Below are positions 1 through 7,521 of a stretch of DNA of 8,387 bases, piece after piece (positions within the stretch are counted from its first letter, which is position 1; each line of letters starts with the position of its first letter). The notes beneath the pieces were generated by a model that was not told the DNA's origin, ran no database searches, and saw only the letters and a list, made by a program, of their open reading frames with translations. The position numbers were made by a program, and so were the translations under genes. The DNA comes from Bacteroidota bacterium (GTDB taxonomy: Bacteria > Bacteroidota > Bacteroidia > Chitinophagales > Chitinophagaceae): positions 1-8,387 of the forward strand of contig JADJZY010000027.1 in NCBI GenBank assembly GCA_016715505.1, given 5' to 3'.

Positions 1-69
1 CTTGATGGTAGCGGTTTTGACCGGAATTCGTTGTTCAAATATAGCAAAAAATATGAATAAAGTAGTGTG

Positions 70-110
70 GCCCTCCTTGCACAAAACCCGTGTTACAGGC
101 AGTGGGCCTG
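70..110. repeat. Right arm of palindrome 1 (left arm outside the window)
   Basis: This is the right arm GCCCTCCTTGCACAAAACCC followed by GTGTTA and the outer tip CAGGCAGTGGGCCTG (class A). The loop occupies bases 1-69; the left arm would lie before base 1. The array therefore probably extends beyond the window. Confidence 0.8.
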
Positions 111-568
111 TCGGTTTGGTTGGCTTTCTTCTCTTGATATGAAAGTCTTAATACCCTTTCTAAGCATTTCGAAGGCAAGCTTTAGAAATTCAAAATATCT
201 TCTCAGCACAAACACGCTCCCGATTTCAGAATTCAAGTTTAGCGTCTAAGCAGTGAACCAAATCGGAATTCTATAATTTCTTTAAATCAACTTCTAGGGA
301 GCGATTTCAAAGCAGTTTATCAAAGCGAACAGAATATTTTCATGGAGTAGGGTGGTAAGCGCCCAAAATTCTGCCGAAATGATGTTCAAAACACAACTCA
401 ATCAAAACCCAATCAACGAAATTCTTCTCATGAAAAAAGTCTAAGCGATATGGTGATCTGGGCGCTGGAAAACGTGACTTATTTCTATGCAGTTAAGTTT
501 CTGAGTGCTTGCCGGTCTATGAAAAAAGCCAACCAAATCGAATCTAATTTTTCTCTGGTTGTCCCCAA

Positions 569-720
569 GGCCGCTTGCGAGTAACGGTTCCGGGCTTTGT
601 GCTGGGAGGGCTTGATGGTAGCGGTTTTGACCGGAATTCGTAGTTCAAATATAGCAAAAAATATGAATAAAGTAGTGTGGCCCTCCTTGCACAAAACCCG
701 TGTTACTCGCAGGCGGCCTT
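569..720. repeat. Long imperfect palindrome 2
   Basis: The left arm (569-611) pairs with the right arm (680-720). Stem landmarks are TAACGG...GGGCTTTGTGC...GGGAGGGC on the left and GCCCTCCTTGCACAAAACCC...GTTA on the right. The left arm carries about four extra bases between TAACGG and GGCTTTG, making a one-sided bulge. Outer tips match on both sides (GCGAGTAAC with GTTACTCGC; class B on both arms). A further inverted pair, GCCAACCAAATCG (near 528-540) and CGGTTTGGTTGGC (near 723-735), extends the structure outward. The loop holds a small CGGT-TTTG-ACCG hairpin. Confidence 0.85.
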
Positions 721-825
721 TTCGGTTTGGTTGGCTTTCTTCTCTTGCTGTGAAAGTCTTAATAACCTTTCTAAGTATTTCGAAGGCAAGCTTTAGAAAT
801 TCTAACTATCTTCTCAGCACAAAGA

Positions 826-914
826 CGCTCCCGATTTCAGAATTCAAGTTTAGCGTCTAAGCATTTACGCCAAAGGAAAAACTTCTTTTCCTTTTACTCA
901 AAATCTCGGGAGCG
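826..914. repeat. Conserved inverted pair CGCTCCCG/CGGGAGCG inside the repeat unit (unit 2 shown)
   Basis: CGCTCCCG (826-833) and CGGGAGCG (907-914) form a perfect 8-bp inverted pair about 73 bp apart. The same pair is found in all six units at equal spacing, with 8 bp in units 2, 4 and 6, 7 bp in units 1 and 5, and 6 bp in unit 3. Both arms are followed by GATTTC or GAATTC on the same strand, so the site also contains a direct repeat. It could be a protein-binding pair or an RNA stem; nothing in the sequence decides. Confidence 0.55.
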
Positions 915-1178
915 ATTTCAAGGCAGTTTATCAAAGCGAACTGAATATTTTCTCTGAGTAGGGTGGTAAGCGCCCAAAATTCCGCCGATATGATTTGCAA
1001 TACACAACTCAACCAAAACTAAATCAACGAAATTCTTCTCATGAAAAATGTCTAAGCGATATGGTGATCCGGGCGCTGGAAATCGTGATTAATTTGTTCG
1101 CGGTTAAGTTTCTCAGTGCTTGCCGGTCTGTGAAAAAAGCCAACCAAACCGAATCTAATTTTTCTCTGTATGTCGCGC

Positions 1179-1330
1179 AGGCCCATTGCCTGTAACGGTT
1201 CCGGGCTTTGTGCTGGGAGGGCTTGATGGTAGCGGTTTTGACCGGAATTCGTAGTTCAAATATAGTGAAAAATATGAATAAAGTAGTGTGGCCCTCCTTG
1301 CACAAAACCCGTGTTATTGGTAGTGGGCCT
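1179..1330. repeat. Long imperfect palindrome 3
   Basis: Same design as palindrome 2: left arm 1179-1222, right arm 1291-1330. The left outer tip is GCCCATTGCCTGTAAC and the right is GTTATTGGTAGTGGGC. Both are class A in the distal part, but they mismatch close to TAAC/GTTA. The left tip would pair better with the right tip of palindrome 1. Confidence 0.83.
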
Positions 1331-1789
1331 GTCGGTTTGGTTGGCTTTCTTCTCTTGCTGTGAAAGTCTTAATACCCAATTTAAGCAGTTAGAAGGCAAG
1401 CTTTAGAAATTCAAAATATCTTCTCAGCACATACCCGCTCCCGATTTCTGAATTCCAGTTTATCGTCTAAGCAGTGAATCAAAACTAAATTCTTCAATTT
1501 CTTTAAAATCAATTTTTAAGGAGCGAATTCAAGGCAGTTTATCAAAGCGAACTGAATATTTTCTTGGTGTAGGGTAGTAAGCGCCCTAAATTCTGCCGAT
1601 AAGATTTGCAAAACACGAATCAATCAAAACCTAATCAACGAAATTCTTCTCATGAAAAATGTCTAAGCGATATGGTGAGAAGGGCGCTGGAAAACGTGAA
1701 TAATTTCTATGCGGTTAAGTTTCTCAGTGCTTGCCGGTCTGTGAAATAAGCCAACCAAACCGAATCTAATTTTTCTCTGTATGTCGCTC

Positions 1790-1940
1790 AGGCCCATTAC
1801 CAATAACGGTTCCGGGCTTTGTGCTGGGAGGGCTTGATGGTAGCGGTTTTGACCGGAATTCGTAGTTCAAATATAGTGAAAAATATGAATAAAGTAGTGT
1901 GGCCCTCCTTGCACAAAACCCGTGTTACTCGCAGGCGGCC
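1790..1940. repeat. Long imperfect palindrome 4, mixed arm tips
   Basis: Left arm 1790-1833, right arm 1902-1940. The inner stem is conserved. The left outer tip is class A (GCCCATTACCAATAAC) while the right is class B (GTTACTCGCAGGCGGCC), so the tips do not pair with each other. The left tip pairs well with the right tip of palindrome 3, one unit away. Confidence 0.83.
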
Positions 1941-2401
1941 TTTTCGGTTTGGTTGGCTTTCTTCTTTTGCTGTGAAAGTCTTAATACCCATTTTAAGCAG
2001 TTAGTAGGCAAGCTTTAGAAATTCAAAATATCTTCTCAGCAAATACCCGCTCCCGATTTCAGAATTCCAGTTTATCGTCTAAGCAGTGAATCAAAACTAA
2101 ATTCTTCAATTTCTTTAAAATCAATTTACCGGGAGCGAATTCAAGGCAGTTTATGAAAGCGAACTGAATATTTTCTTGGTGTAGGGTAGTAAGCGCCCTA
2201 AATTCTGCCGATAAGATATGCAAAACACGAATCAATCAAAACCTGATCAACGAAATTCTTCTCATGAAAAATGTCTAAGCGATATGGTGAGAAGGGCGCT
2301 GGAAAACGTGAATAATTTCTATTCGGTTAAGTTTCTCAGTGCTTGCCGGTCTGTGAAATAAGCCAACCAAACCGAATCTAATTTTTCTCTGTATGTCGCT
2401 C

Positions 2402-2552
2402 AGGCCCATTACCAATAACGGTTCCGGGCTTTGTGCTGGGAGGGCTTGATGGTAGCGGTTTTGACCGGAATTCGTAGTTCAAATATAGCAAAAAATATGA
2501 ATAAAGTAGTGTGGCCCTCCTTGCACAAAACCCGTGTTATTCGCAGGCGGCC
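2402..2552. repeat. Long imperfect palindrome 5, mixed arm tips
   Basis: Left arm 2402-2445, right arm 2514-2552. The left tip is class A (GCCCATTACCAATAAC) and the right is class B-like (GTTATTCGCAGGCGGCC). Only the bases next to GTTA still agree. Confidence 0.83.
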
Positions 2553-3013
2553 TTTTCGGTTTGGTTGGCTTTCTTCTCTTGCTATGAAAGTCTTAATAAC
2601 CATTTTAGGCAGTTAGAAGGCAAGCTTTAAAAATTCAAAATATCTTCTCAGCACACACCCGCTCCCGATTTCTGAATTCCAGTTTAGCGTCTAAGCAGTG
2701 AATCAAAACTCAATTCTCCAATTTCTTTAAAATCAACTTATAGGGAGCGATTTCAAGGCAGTTTATCCAAGCGAATAGAATATTTTCTGGGAGTAGGGTA
2801 GCAAGCGCCCTAAATTCTGCCGATAAGATTTACAATACACGACTCAATCAAAACCTGATCAACGAAATTCTTCTCATGAAAAAAGTCTAAGCGGTATGGT
2901 GATCCGGGCGCTGGAAAACGTGAATAATTTCTATTCGGTTAAGTTTCTCAGTGCTTGCCGGTCTGTGAAAAAAGCCAACCAAACCGAATCTAATTTTTCT
3001 CTGTATGTCGCGC

Positions 3014-3167
3014 AGGCCCATTACCAATAACGGTTCCGGGCTTTGTGCTGGGAGGGCTTGATGGTAGCGGTTTTGACTGGAATTCGTAGTTCAAATATAG
3101 CGAAAATATATGAATAAAGTAGTGTGGCCCTCCTTGCACAAAACCCGTGTTATAGGTTAGGCGGCCT
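3014..3167. repeat. Long imperfect palindrome 6, mixed arm tips
   Basis: Left arm 3014-3057, right arm 3126-3167. The left tip is class A (GCCCATTACCAATAAC). The right tip, GTTATAGGTTAGGCGGCC, looks intermediate: GGT near GTTA as in class A, then GGCGGCC as in class B. Confidence 0.82.
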
Positions 3168-3628
3168 GTCGGTTTGGTTGGCTTTTCTTCTCTTGCTGTG
3201 AAAGTCTTAATACCCTTTCTCAGCAGTTAGAAGGCAAGCCTTAGTAATTCAAAATATCTTCTTAGCACAAAAACGCTCCCGATTTCAAAATTCAAGTTTA
3301 AGGTCTAAGCAGTGAATCAAAACTAAATTCTTCAATTTCTTTAAAATCAATTTACCGGGAGCGAATTCAAGGCAGTTTATCAAAGCGAACTGAATATTTT
3401 CTTGGTGTAGGGTAGTAAGCGCCCTAAATTCTGCCGATAAGATGTGCAAAACACGACTCCATCAAAACCAAATCAACGAAATTCTTCTCATGAAAAAAGT
3501 CTAAGCGATATGGTGAGAAGGGCGCTGGAAAACGTGAATAATTTCTATGCGGTTAAGTTTCTGAGTGCTTGCCGGTCTGTGAAAAAAGCCAACCAAACCG
3601 AATCTAATTTTTCTCTGTACATCGCTCA

Positions 3629-3668
3629 GGCCCCCGCGGGCCCCCCCCCCCCCCCCGCCCCCCCCCCG
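3629..3668. other. Extreme C tract at the junction of repeat array and gene
   Basis: After the array sequence ends at CTCAGGCCC, the window shows CCGCGGG, 16 consecutive C (3641-3656), one G, and 10 consecutive C (3658-3667). Recognisable coding sequence of the minus-strand gene starts at 3669. In earlier units this spot continues with the left arm of the next palindrome, which is missing here, and the gene loses its stop codon at the same spot. Loss on both sides at a homopolymer suggests a sequencing or assembly artefact. A true hypermutable G tract in the gene is less likely, because the encoded Gly/Arg-rich tail reads straight into repeat sequence. Confidence 0.75.
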
Positions 3669-5119
3669 ATTCAAAATAAACCACATCAGAAATATTTAAA
3701 CGTCCAACCCAGTCAGTCCGATTGAAGTGTCCGCCAATAACTAGTTTCTCTCCAACAGAAGTCCAGATAATTTCTAAATCATTTTCTGCAAGCACTTTTA
3801 ATAAGTCAGGTTTTCTAACTAATAAACATCTTATAGAAGGAGTTGTTGCACTTGGGTCAAAGCAAATCATTTCTCCCTTTGTGTTTAGCAGTTGTCCTTC
3901 CAATTTGGAATATTGAAGGTCAAGTAATCGGAACACTAATTCAGTCGGCTTATAGAAACTTATTGTTTCGTCTTTCGAAGCGTCAAATTCTTCTTCCCAT
4001 AAATATTGAATTGCTGTCCGTGCAGTATTACAAATATATTCTCCTGATTCCTCATTATGCAATTCGTCCCATTCATTGCCTCCGTAATAGTAAGTATTAA
4101 AAGTTCTGTTAGCAGCAGCCCAGTAATATTCTCTACTGAACATTTGGTATCTGTTTTTACTTTCAGATAAACCGCAACCTCTCAAATTTCTATTTGTTAA
4201 GTAGTCAATAATTTTCTGCAAGTCCTTCTTGTAAACAATATGACTACTCAAATCATAAACTAATCTTTTGTGAGGGCTTTTATATTCTTCTTCGCCTAAA
4301 GGAGTTGGTTCATTCCAGTCGGGATACATTTCAAGAACAAGCCATTCAATTCCGTGTTCGTCAGTAACACTAACTAAATTTTGAGGGCTAGGTAAATCAT
4401 TTGTCAACGATACCCAATCTTTATTCGGTAGATTCCAATTTGAATAAACAACTGGATTCCACCAATATGTTTTTGATTTGTCTTTAGGGTTGCCTTTGAT
4501 TGTAGTTGTCGGGTCAATATCTCTGACATAAGGTTCCCAAGGTCCTTCATACTTTATTTCTTTCGCATCACGGCTGTATGAATTTTCATAGCAAGGATAG
4601 TTGTCTGAAACTTTTGCTAAGATTTCATAGAAAGCAATCCACTGATATTTTTTACCAATTCTTTCTTCTCTTCCGTTGTCTCTGCTTCTGCCGCTTCCTA
4701 TTGTCCTGTCAAATTCGCCATGTTTCTCAACATCATATCCATATCTCTCAATAATCCATTTTACTGCAAGGTTGCTCAATCCATTTACATCTACTCGCCA
4801 ATCGGACAAGCCTCTTTGGAAAGTATATCTTCCAAAATCCCCGTAGCCAGAAGTTCCCCTGCCATATTCTGTTACCATTGAACTCAAAATAGAATTTTGA
4901 CTCCATTGATGTTTCTTAAAATCCTTGTCCTCATAGTTGAATTTGAATTTATCAGTTTCATCATTTGTTGGAAATGTCGCTGGCAAATTACTTTTGAATG
5001 GGGGTTGAATTTTTGCTAAGTCAAAATCAAATTTGTGTCCTTTGAAAACTGCAAACTCAATTATTCCTTTTGCATAGTCACGCAAGAGTACATCAGGAAT
5101 CACATTTTCAGTATTAAAA
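3669..5119 (-). CDS. Fragment 7: C-terminal part (putative phage-protein sensor), unbroken but without its stop
   Basis: About 483 codons run without a frame break, from FNTENVIPDVLLRDYA to ISDVVYFE at 3669. Recognisable family phrases are GRYTFQRGLSDWRVDVNGLS, FDR plus ERIGKKYQWIAFYE (4625-4666), GPWEPYVRDIDPT, MYPDWNEPTPLGEEEYKSP, LLVRKPDLLKVL and GEKLVIGGHF. In characterised Avs proteins the C-terminal half recognises a phage structural or packaging protein (terminase or portal), so this is probably the specificity-determining half; its ligand is unknown. Beyond 3669 the frame runs through poly-Gly and Arg codons made by the C tract and into the repeat array up to 3604. That tail is not genuine. 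Known relatives continue only a short way past this point. Confidence 0.85.
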
Positions 5120-5616
5120 CTGCTTGAAAAGTTAAATCTCCTAAAGGTTTTAAAAGTTCTGTGTTGCTTGTCCTCACTGCACAACCATATGCAATTGTAT
5201 AGATGCGTTGCAAAACATATGGGTCATTGACTTTTTCAAATGTCTTAATGAGTTGCATTAAAACATTAATTCTCTCTTGAAGCAAACAGATAATTGCCTT
5301 CGTTGCCGAATCTCTTAAAGTCCTGTTGCAACTTGTCAAAAACCAAATCATTGTTTGGCTCATTAACCGAATTGATTCATCTGAAATACTTTCTCGCTTA
5401 TCATCAGTCCAAGCCCAGTCAATCATTCTGCGAATTGCAGAAACTTCATCAGGATAACCAGGATACATTTTGTGGATGAACTGTGTCCACCATGCATCTC
5501 GGTCAGCCATATTAAATCTCCAAAGGTGGTTGTGTAGAAAATCACTATTGAAATAATTTTGTGGATGAGAAGTAACTAAAAGTATTGTATTGATAAAATA
5601 GTCGTGATAGTCAAGT
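5117..5616 (-). CDS. Fragment 6: helical region before the C-terminal part
   Basis: The frame is open from about 5616 and reads FDYHDYFINTILLVTSHPQN, then ADRDAWWTQFIHKMYPGYP, SISDESIRLMSQTMIWFLTS, NRTLRDSATKAIICLLQERI and VNDPYVLQRIYTIAYGCA. These are hallmark phrases of the Avs-type C-terminal half, built of helical (TPR- or ARM-like) repeats. The ATG at 5508-5510 (MADRDAWW) is internal and is not a true start. The frame ends just after LTFQAV because the A run 5116-5119 lacks one base. Adding it gives QAVFNTENVIPDVLLRDYA and joins fragment 7. Confidence 0.82.
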
Positions 5617-5827
5617 TACCTATCACCACTTCGTTGATATAATCTTTCAGCTTATCACTTAATGTTTCTTTCTTTCGCCAAATAATGCTCTCAATAAATG
5701 CAGCAGCTACTGGCTGAAATTCTCTTGCATGTTCAGCCGCTTCATACAATTCCAGATTTGTTTGTTCAGGTAGTTGAATTGAGAGCTTCAATAATTCCTC
5801 GGTTATAATTCGCTTCGTTTTCTGTTT
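5576..5827 (-). CDS. Fragment 5: helical repeat region with two frame breaks
   Basis: The sequence from 5827 to about 5786 reads KTENEANYNRGIIEAL in one frame, then SIQLPEQTNLELYEAAEHA in another. The join falls in GAGAG at 5781-5785, where a missing dinucleotide (or one extra base) explains the shift. The frame is then open through FQPVAAAFIESIIWRKKETL to YINEVVIGN and would stop at 5576. One missing base in the AA run 5613-5614 moves it into fragment 6 (NFDYHDYFINTILL). The whole piece looks like alpha-helical scaffold between the ATPase and the C-terminal part; no catalytic motif is visible. Confidence 0.7.
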   Translation of the reverse strand, partial: KQKTKRIITEELLKLSIQLPEQTNLELYEAAEHAREFQPVAAAFIESIIWRKKETLSDKLKDYINEVVIGNLTITTILSIQYF

Positions 5828-6335
5828 TTAATATTTCAAATAATTTTTCGGTTCAACAGTAACTCCAATTTTAGCTGCGATAACTTTAATTGTCTTGGCA
5901 AACTTCGTGTCCTCAGAAAAGGATTTTTTGGGATTCTTTTTGTTTAAGAATTTCGCTAACAGATGTGAAGCAATTAAGTGGTCACTAAATCTTTCATAGG
6001 AAATATAAACACCCTCAAAATGATTTCCTTCTCTGTCCCAATAAACATTTTGTGTTAGAAGTCCTTCCGAAATCAAGTCCTGAAAAAATTGTGATTTGTC
6101 AGTAACGGCTTTCGTTTCCTTCATGTCAATAACGAAAGAAAAGGCATCATCAAATTTTATGTAGGAATTGTTTGTATCAACAACTCGTTCTGCAATTTGT
6201 CTTACAACTTTCTGAACGATTTGAAGTTTTCTCGGCTGATTATGTTTATCCGAAACCTTGTCATTAATGGTCTCTAAGAAAAAATTTATGATTGTAGAAA
6301 TACCTTCGTAACCATCTGGAATTTCATGAAGTCCT
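5828..6335 (-). CDS. Fragment 4: helical region after the NTPase
   Basis: The frame is open from 6335 to the TAA at 5828-5830, about 168 codons, starting GLHEIPDGYEGISTI. It contains RFSDHLIASHLLAKFLNKK, which resembles the helical arm following the ATPase in NACHT and Avs proteins. There is no credible start codon of its own; an internal ATG at 6122-6124 falls mid-domain. The TAA results from one missing base in the AA run 5830-5831: with it, the frame continues YLKTENEANYNRGIIEAL, a phrase I know from this family. Confidence 0.75.
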
Positions 6336-6677
6336 TTTTATGCAGCCCTTCACAAAATAATTTTTAAAAATAACGGATTTGAAAATTCAGGATGCAGTAA
6401 AGGAATACTTGGCTGCTTTAATCTTATAGTTGTCAAAAAATAATTTTGATGCCTCGTATTCATGGTTTGCAAAACCATAATGAGTAATCGTTGTTGCCTG
6501 TTTCTTTTCCTTGACTACATCAGGAATTAAAAGTTTCTCATAAGAAGTTCGTAAACTAAAAACAACTCCTAAGTTTGGAAATCGCTTTACTGCTGTAATG
6601 AAACTTGCCATGTGATTCATCCAAATGGCTTTCCCTTCTCCTCATTAATTGCGTCAATAAAAATTAAGACTCTTGCT
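6336..6677 (-). CDS. Fragment 3: Walker B and second half of the STAND NTPase, broken four times
   Basis: The coding sense passes through three frames within about 340 bp. The Walker B strand VLIFIDAINE lies at 6641-6670; acidic D and E are present as expected for a STAND ATPase. Restoring one A/T at 6630-6632 leads into AIWMNHMASF and the 77-codon stretch ending near 6420 (FPNLGVVFSLRTSYEKLL, with an arginine in a sensor-like position). Removing one T at 6417-6419 gives KQPSIPLLHPEFSNPLFL, and removing one at 6361-6365 gives KLFCEGLHKK. The region then passes into fragment 4 with one missing base at 6335-6339. HPEFSNPLFLKLFCEGL is a typical NACHT/STAND winged-helix-side phrase. Confidence 0.75.
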
Positions 6678-7521
6678 CTGTTGATTCTGCCTTTGAGTTG
6701 AGAGCTGATAAAAAAGTATCTCTCTTACATTCAATTTGCAAAAGTTTTATGATTTGGCTCCAAGGGTCTTCTGTAGTTGAAAATTGTTGCCCAAGAAGAA
6801 GAATTGTAAACTGATTTCGTGCTTCTCTCTTTTTTGCAACATCAGCTAACAAATGGGATTTACCAATCCCTGCTTCACCAGTAAGAATTAAAAATGGATT
6901 GTTTGATAAGCTGACTATTGAACCATAAAGAAATTTTGTGAAGCCATAAATTGAACTACTAAGTTTTCTGAAATACTCAATGTCCCAACTGTAACTGTTT
7001 GCTTCACTTACATATTCTTTCTTGCTTTTTGTTTCCTCTTTCTTTTTTGAATCAAGCTCATAGAATTTGTGGATTAAGGTTTCAATTATCTCTTTGCAAG
7101 ATTCCAGAACAGCAGAGAGTTCTTCATGTTGTATGAGGGTAATTTCTTCAAAGTCAATTTGATGGCATAACTGTCTGAATTGATTAACAAAGGAATCTAT
7201 TTTCTGAACTGAATCTTTTACTTCATCTGCTTTTACATGAGATACCGCTTGGTTATATTTCTTTAGTAAATCGTCAAGATGTGATAAGAACTGTTTCTTA
7301 AAATATTTATCTCTGGAAAGCCCTTCAAAAACTTTTGCTATTGGCAAATCAAAATTGATTTCTGGAGTATATCGTTTGCCAAGGTTGAGAATACTTTCTT
7401 CAAGTTTTTGTTTGAACCAGTTGTCAGAAAATTCTTCTTGTCCAAACCAGTAATAAAGTTTCCCTTCGTTTTCGGGTTTGTTTAATCGGTCAAAACAATT
7501 CTGAATTTCCCCAATACTCAA
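6664..7521 (-). CDS. Fragment 2: linker and first half of the STAND NTPase (Walker A)
   Basis: This 285-codon frame overlaps fragment 1 at 7490-7521. The true join is in the AAAA run at 7492-7495, where one base fewer gives ELFDRLNKPENEGKLYYWF. A helical, charged region of about 150 residues follows, then NPFLILTGEAGIGKSHLLAD, a clean Walker A P-loop (codons 6856-6879) for ATP binding. Hydrophobic LLLGQQF follows after about 20 residues. The frame ends early at 6664, just before the Walker B strand, because a base is missing near C6678. Putting it back joins LNSKAEST to ARVLIFIDAINE. The frame's own start codon is not a real start. Confidence 0.85.
   Translation of the reverse strand: MSIGEIQNCFDRLNKPENEGKLYYWFGQEEFSDNWFKQKLEESILNLGKRYTPEINFDLPIAKVFEGLSRDKYFKKQFLSHLDDLLKKYNQAVSHVKADEVKDSVQKIDSFVNQFRQLCHQIDFEEITLIQHEELSAVLESCKEIIETLIHKFYELDSKKKEETKSKKEYVSEANSYSWDIEYFRKLSSSIYGFTKFLYGSIVSLSNNPFLILTGEAGIGKSHLLADVAKKREARNQFTILLLGQQFSTTEDPWSQIIKLLQIECKRDTFLSALNSKAESTEQES

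Larger units (their letters stand above)
1..3630. repeat. Tandem array of a 610-612 bp non-coding unit, five complete copies and one truncated
   Basis: The anchor CTTGATGGTAGCGG recurs at 1, 611, 1222, 1833, 2445 and 3057, giving periods of 610, 611, 611, 612 and 612 bp. The sixth copy stops near 3630, where a C tract begins. Copies are closely similar but carry many scattered substitutions and a few small indels, so the array is diverged and not an assembler duplicating one read. Each unit contains the loop and right arm of one long palindrome, then a spacer of about 450 bp, then the left arm of the next palindrome. The spacers keep landmarks in a fixed order: an inverted pair GCTCCCG/CGGGAGC, the phrase GTAGGGTGGTAAGCGCCC, and GCCAACCAAACCG just before the next palindrome. 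No open frame has a start, length and reading frame conserved over all copies. I see no transposase or integrase. The role is unknown. Confidence 0.93.

Noticed and set aside
157..188. Inverted pair TTTCTAAGC/GCTTTAGAAA in unit 1
   Set aside because: The left arm is mutated in units 3-5 without compensating change on the right, so no conserved stem is supported.
995..1195. Plus-strand frame of about 60 codons in the repeat spacer (..NQRNSSHEKCLSDMV..KFLSACRSVKK..)
   Set aside because: The frame is open in some units, but units 3 and 4 have a stop after SVK. Start codons differ between units and differences are mostly amino-acid changing, so there is no sign of coding selection.
485..2603. 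Repeated minus-strand frames reading KEGHTTLFIFF..FELRIPVKTATIKPSQHKARN in several units
   Set aside because: They are translations of the palindrome loop and arms. They have no conserved start or length between units and no domain. They look like the spurious proteins that such repeats generate in gene calls.
1..3630. CRISPR array
   Set aside because: Repeats are 611 bp, the intervening sequence is also conserved between copies, and there are no short repeats with unique spacers or cas genes.
3604..3668. Gly/Arg-rich tail at the end of the defence protein
   Set aside because: It is encoded only by the C tract and the antisense of the repeat; known family proteins do not end this way. Treated as an artefact.
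3444..3725. Frame crossing from the array through the C tract, with a poly-Pro stretch
   Set aside because: The proline run is simply the C tract, and the frame joins repeat sequence to the antisense of the defence gene.
5294..5479. Plus-strand frames inside the defence gene (also 3722-4100)
   Set aside because: They lie antisense to well-supported coding sequence and show no family resemblance.
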